A DNA stretch of 64,000 nucleotides from Acidobacteriota bacterium (GTDB taxonomy: Bacteria > Acidobacteriota > Blastocatellia > Pyrinomonadales > Pyrinomonadaceae), in NCBI GenBank assembly GCA_003223025.1, contig QHXR01000024.1:62001-126000 (forward strand). The letters run 5' to 3'. Position 1 is the first letter of the stretch; each line of letters opens with the position of its first letter. The notes under the pieces were generated by a model that searched no databases, had not been told where the DNA came from, and saw only the letters and a list, made by a program, of their open reading frames with translations. Shown in pieces: positions 62,004 through 64,000 of this stretch. The translations under genes were made by a program, and so were the position numbers.

Positions 62004-63134
62004 ATGGCAAACATTTTGATTCTTGGCGGTGGATTCGCTGGACTCGTTACAGCCGAGCGGCTCGCAGCAACCCTCGATAAGACGGAGCACCAGATAACAT
62101 TGGTCGCGCCGAATAAAAATTTCACTTTCTACCCCGCACTCGTTCATCTTGCTTTCGGGGAATGCGAAGCATCCGACGTGACATTCGCTCTCAGGACAAA
62201 GCTTGAGACGATCGGCGTCAGATTTATACAAGGCGAATTTATCCGGCTCGATCCGCAGAGTAGAACGGTTGAGATCGCGGGCGACGATGTGAGCGGCGAG
62301 ATCGCGTACGACTATGTCGTTCTCGCGATGGGACGACGTTTGGCAACGGAACACACACCCGGATTTTTCGAGCACGCGTCTCACATGTTGGGCGTGCGCG
62401 CTGCCGAGCGTTTCGGAGAGAAGATTAAAAAATTTACGGCCGGAACGATCGTCGTCGGGAGCTGTCCGGATGGCCGCCTTCCGGTCCCGGTTTGCGAGAC
62501 CGCATTCGCGATGGCTCGACGGTTTGAAAAACAAATGCAAGCCGGAACCGTGCGCATCAAAGTGATCTTTCCCGAGTCACTTCAGTCAGCGTTCGGCGGC
62601 GCGACGCTTCATAAAGAATTGGAATCGGCGTTTCTCAGCCACGGCATAAACGTACTTTACGATGTTCCGATCTCTGAGATCACGGAAGGGAAGATCCTTT
62701 CCTCTGCCGGTCACGAGATCGACTACGATCTGCTGATGCTGATCCCGCCGTTCCGCGGTCCTGGGACGCTCTCGTATCTCGGTATATCGGATGATCACGA
62801 CTTCGTAAAAGTCGACGGGCACATGTATGTTCACGGTCTCGAGAACGCCTACGCGGTTGGCGACATCGTCGCATTCTCAGGACCAAAGCTCGCACACATG
62901 GCTGTTCGTCAAGCTGACGTCGCGGCGGCGAACATCGTCGCCGAGATTCAGGGACATGCTCCGCAGGAAGAGTACTATCACGAGATCTCGACAGTCATAG
63001 ACGCACGCGGAGCGGATTCGATCTTCCTGCATTACGGGATCTGGGATGACGACATGTATCGTCTGAAGAAAGGATATTTCTGGGGGCCGGCAAAAGATTT
63101 TCACGATAGGCTGTGGCAAGTTCGTCACGCCTAG
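62004..63134 (+). CDS. SQR-like FAD-dependent oxidoreductase (second copy)
   Basis: The ATG at 62004 has GAGG upstream and gives 376 residues. It shares with the 37867-39021 protein the opening ILILGGGFAG, FTFYPALVHLAFG, the Cys154-x9-Cys164 pair (CPDGRLPVPVC), YAVGDIVAFSGPK, and MAVRQADVAAANIVAEI. They look like paralogues, each in a different sigma-54 unit. The canonical SQR active-site pattern is only partly there. It probably passes electrons from an unknown donor to quinone or a thiol pool. The GCS2 gene in the same operon raises the option of a low-molecular thiol or persulfide as substrate. Confidence 0.85.
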   Translation: MANILILGGGFAGLVTAERLAATLDKTEHQITLVAPNKNFTFYPALVHLAFGECEASDVTFALRTKLETIGVRFIQGEFIRLDPQSRTVEIAGDDVSGEIAYDYVVLAMGRRLATEHTPGFFEHASHMLGVRAAERFGEKIKKFTAGTIVVGSCPDGRLPVPVCETAFAMARRFEKQMQAGTVRIKVIFPESLQSAFGGATLHKELESAFLSHGINVLYDVPISEITEGKILSSAGHEIDYDLLMLIPPFRGPGTLSYLGISDDHDFVKVDGHMYVHGLENAYAVGDIVAFSGPKLAHMAVRQADVAAANIVAEIQGHAPQEEYYHEISTVIDARGADSIFLHYGIWDDDMYRLKKGYFWGPAKDFHDRLWQVRHA

Positions 63135-63204
63135 CGAAGTTGAAATCCGAACGCAATCGGTTTATATTCGCTTCGTTCTAAAAATAATCGTCTCTGTTTC
63201 TTTG

Positions 63205-63229
63205 ACCCTTGGCCTAACCAGCCAAGGGT
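63205..63229. terminator. Hairpin after second SQR-like gene
   Basis: ACCCTTGGC and GCCAAGGGT form a perfect nine-base stem with a seven-base loop. There is no T-run, so it may be a factor-independent terminator variant or a palindromic word of the repeat class. Confidence 0.5.
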
Positions 63230-63278
63230 TCGCAGGTTTAAAGGGACGCTGTTCAACGTAGTTGTGCAGGAGAATCTC

Positions 63279-63587
63279 GTGAATATTTGGCGATCTGTTT
63301 CGATCTTATTCGCACTCAACATCATTGACGCCGTCGTCACGATAATGTGGATCCGCAACGGTGTCGCGACCGAAGGGAATTACCTGATGGCAAGCGTGCT
63401 CGACTTCGGAGAAGTTCCTTTCTTCGCAGTCAAGATCGGCATGGGAATCATCGCGTGTGGAGTTCTTCTTTACGGAGCAGAATATCGGCTCGCTCAAGTC
63501 GGTGCGCGGATCGCAGTCGCCGCTTATTCATTCGCCATGGTCACGCATGTCCTGACAGGCTTCGCCGCGGCGGGTTATCTTTCCTAA
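63279..63587 (+). CDS. Small DUF5658-like membrane protein
   Basis: The GTG at 63279 has AGGAGA six bases upstream. The 102-residue product has helices (VSILFALNIIDAVVTIMWI, VPFFAVKIGMGIIACGVLLYG, GARIAVAAYSFAMVTHVLTGFAAAGYL) and the NIIDAVVTxxWIRNGVATEGNYLMA pattern of the DUF5658 family. The role is unknown. It follows a hairpin and does not look part of the SQR-like operon. Confidence 0.75.
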   Translation: MNIWRSVSILFALNIIDAVVTIMWIRNGVATEGNYLMASVLDFGEVPFFAVKIGMGIIACGVLLYGAEYRLAQVGARIAVAAYSFAMVTHVLTGFAAAGYLS

Positions 63588-63605
63588 ATTTTTCAGCGAA
63601 AAATT

Positions 63606-64000
63606 TTACTGGCCGATCATCTTGTTGAGTGCCTGGGCGAGCTCGATGCGAGTGATCGCGCGTGACGGATTGAACGAATTTCCGTCGAGAGAGATGAACC
63701 CTCGCTGGAGCGCGACCGCGACATGACCGCGTAAAGCAGCGGGAATAGACGCGGCATCCGCAACGCTAACCGATAGAGTGGCGGTCGACGCTTGAGATTC
63801 AAGTCCAGCGGCTTTCACATATGCGATCGCGGCGACGAGCCTGGTCGCAGAATTATTTGGATAAAACTTTCCGCCCGAAACTGCATCGACGATCAGCGCA
63901 CCGCCCGCATTCGCCTGCAGACTCTCGATAGCATTTCGTGAATAGATGTCACGAACATCCGAATACATCGGACTCGAAAAAATATATTGAGTGACGAAAC
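63606..64000 (-). CDS. SLH-domain protein, C-terminal end only
   Basis: The frame is open to the right edge of the window, so only the last 130 or so residues are seen. Two S-layer homology (SLH) units are visible: SDVRDIYSRNAIESLQANAGG...VSGGKFYPNNSATRLVAAIAYVKAAGL and ALRGHVAVALQRGFISLDGNSFNPSRAITRIELAQALNKMIG. SLH domains tie secreted proteins to cell-wall or S-layer polymers. In this kind of organism they often end large secreted proteases, but the main domain here is outside the window. Confidence 0.85.
   Translation of the reverse strand, partial: FVTQYIFSSPMYSDVRDIYSRNAIESLQANAGGALIVDAVSGGKFYPNNSATRLVAAIAYVKAAGLESQASTATLSVSVADAASIPAALRGHVAVALQRGFISLDGNSFNPSRAITRIELAQALNKMIGQ

Overview
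The window reads as a stretch of a chromosome of about 55% G+C from a Gram-negative, soil-type bacterium. The best guess is Acidobacteriota of the Blastocatellia/Pyrinomonadales kind. That rests on protein style, a CX3CH NapC-like cytochrome, a DmsE/MtrA-type decaheme cytochrome, system II cytochrome c maturation, many secreted glycosidases, and intergenic gaps full of long nested palindromes. No rRNA, tRNA, CRISPR array, transposase or phage gene was seen. Both ends cut through genes.

Region 1 (1-28.7 kb) is a plant or algal polysaccharide island. It holds a rhamnose-type ABC transporter whose permease and binding domain are one polypeptide, a LacI regulator, two GH105 unsaturated uronyl hydrolases, two large GH2 enzymes, a GH115 glucuronidase, a GH51 arabinofuranosidase, a GH106 rhamnosidase, a CE12-like acetylesterase, a second SGNH esterase, a sulfatase, an aldo/keto reductase, rhamnose mutarotase and a DUF6807 protein. 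Rhamnose, uronic acid, arabinose, galactose and acetyl groups point to rhamnogalacturonan I or arabinogalactan protein; the sulfatase leaves ulvan-like polymers open. Two loci share a 17-nt operator-like word just before the start codon.

Region 2 (28.9-37.1 kb) carries an ECF sigma factor with an overlapping giant anti-sigma/FecR protein, a terminator, a four-gene ABC-2 type exporter and a small lipoprotein.

Region 3 (37.3-63.1 kb) is a redox and energy region. It holds universal stress proteins, two SQR-like flavoproteins, ResB/ResC-type cytochrome c maturation, two nine-heme cytochromes, a monoheme cytochrome, an eight-heme membrane NapC-like protein, a decaheme cytochrome next to an outer-membrane beta-barrel (a probable porin-cytochrome conduit), an FNR-like regulator, an NtrC-type regulator with a hybrid PAS kinase, and a GCS2-CBS fusion. 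Reading the promoters gave six sigma-54 type sites (GG-N10-GC with TTGC) before six transcription units here, and two perfect TGTGA-N6-TCACA palindromes before the cytochrome units. The regulator gene beside one palindrome combines FNR-like cysteines with a CRP-like recognition helix. Together these look like one coordinated low-oxygen or extracellular electron transfer regulon, which is the most interesting system in the window.

The remaining ends hold a DUF5658-like membrane protein and the C-terminus of an SLH-domain protein. About twenty long inverted-repeat elements of several word families fill the gaps, mostly in regions 1 and 2. One of them lies inside the start region of a gene.
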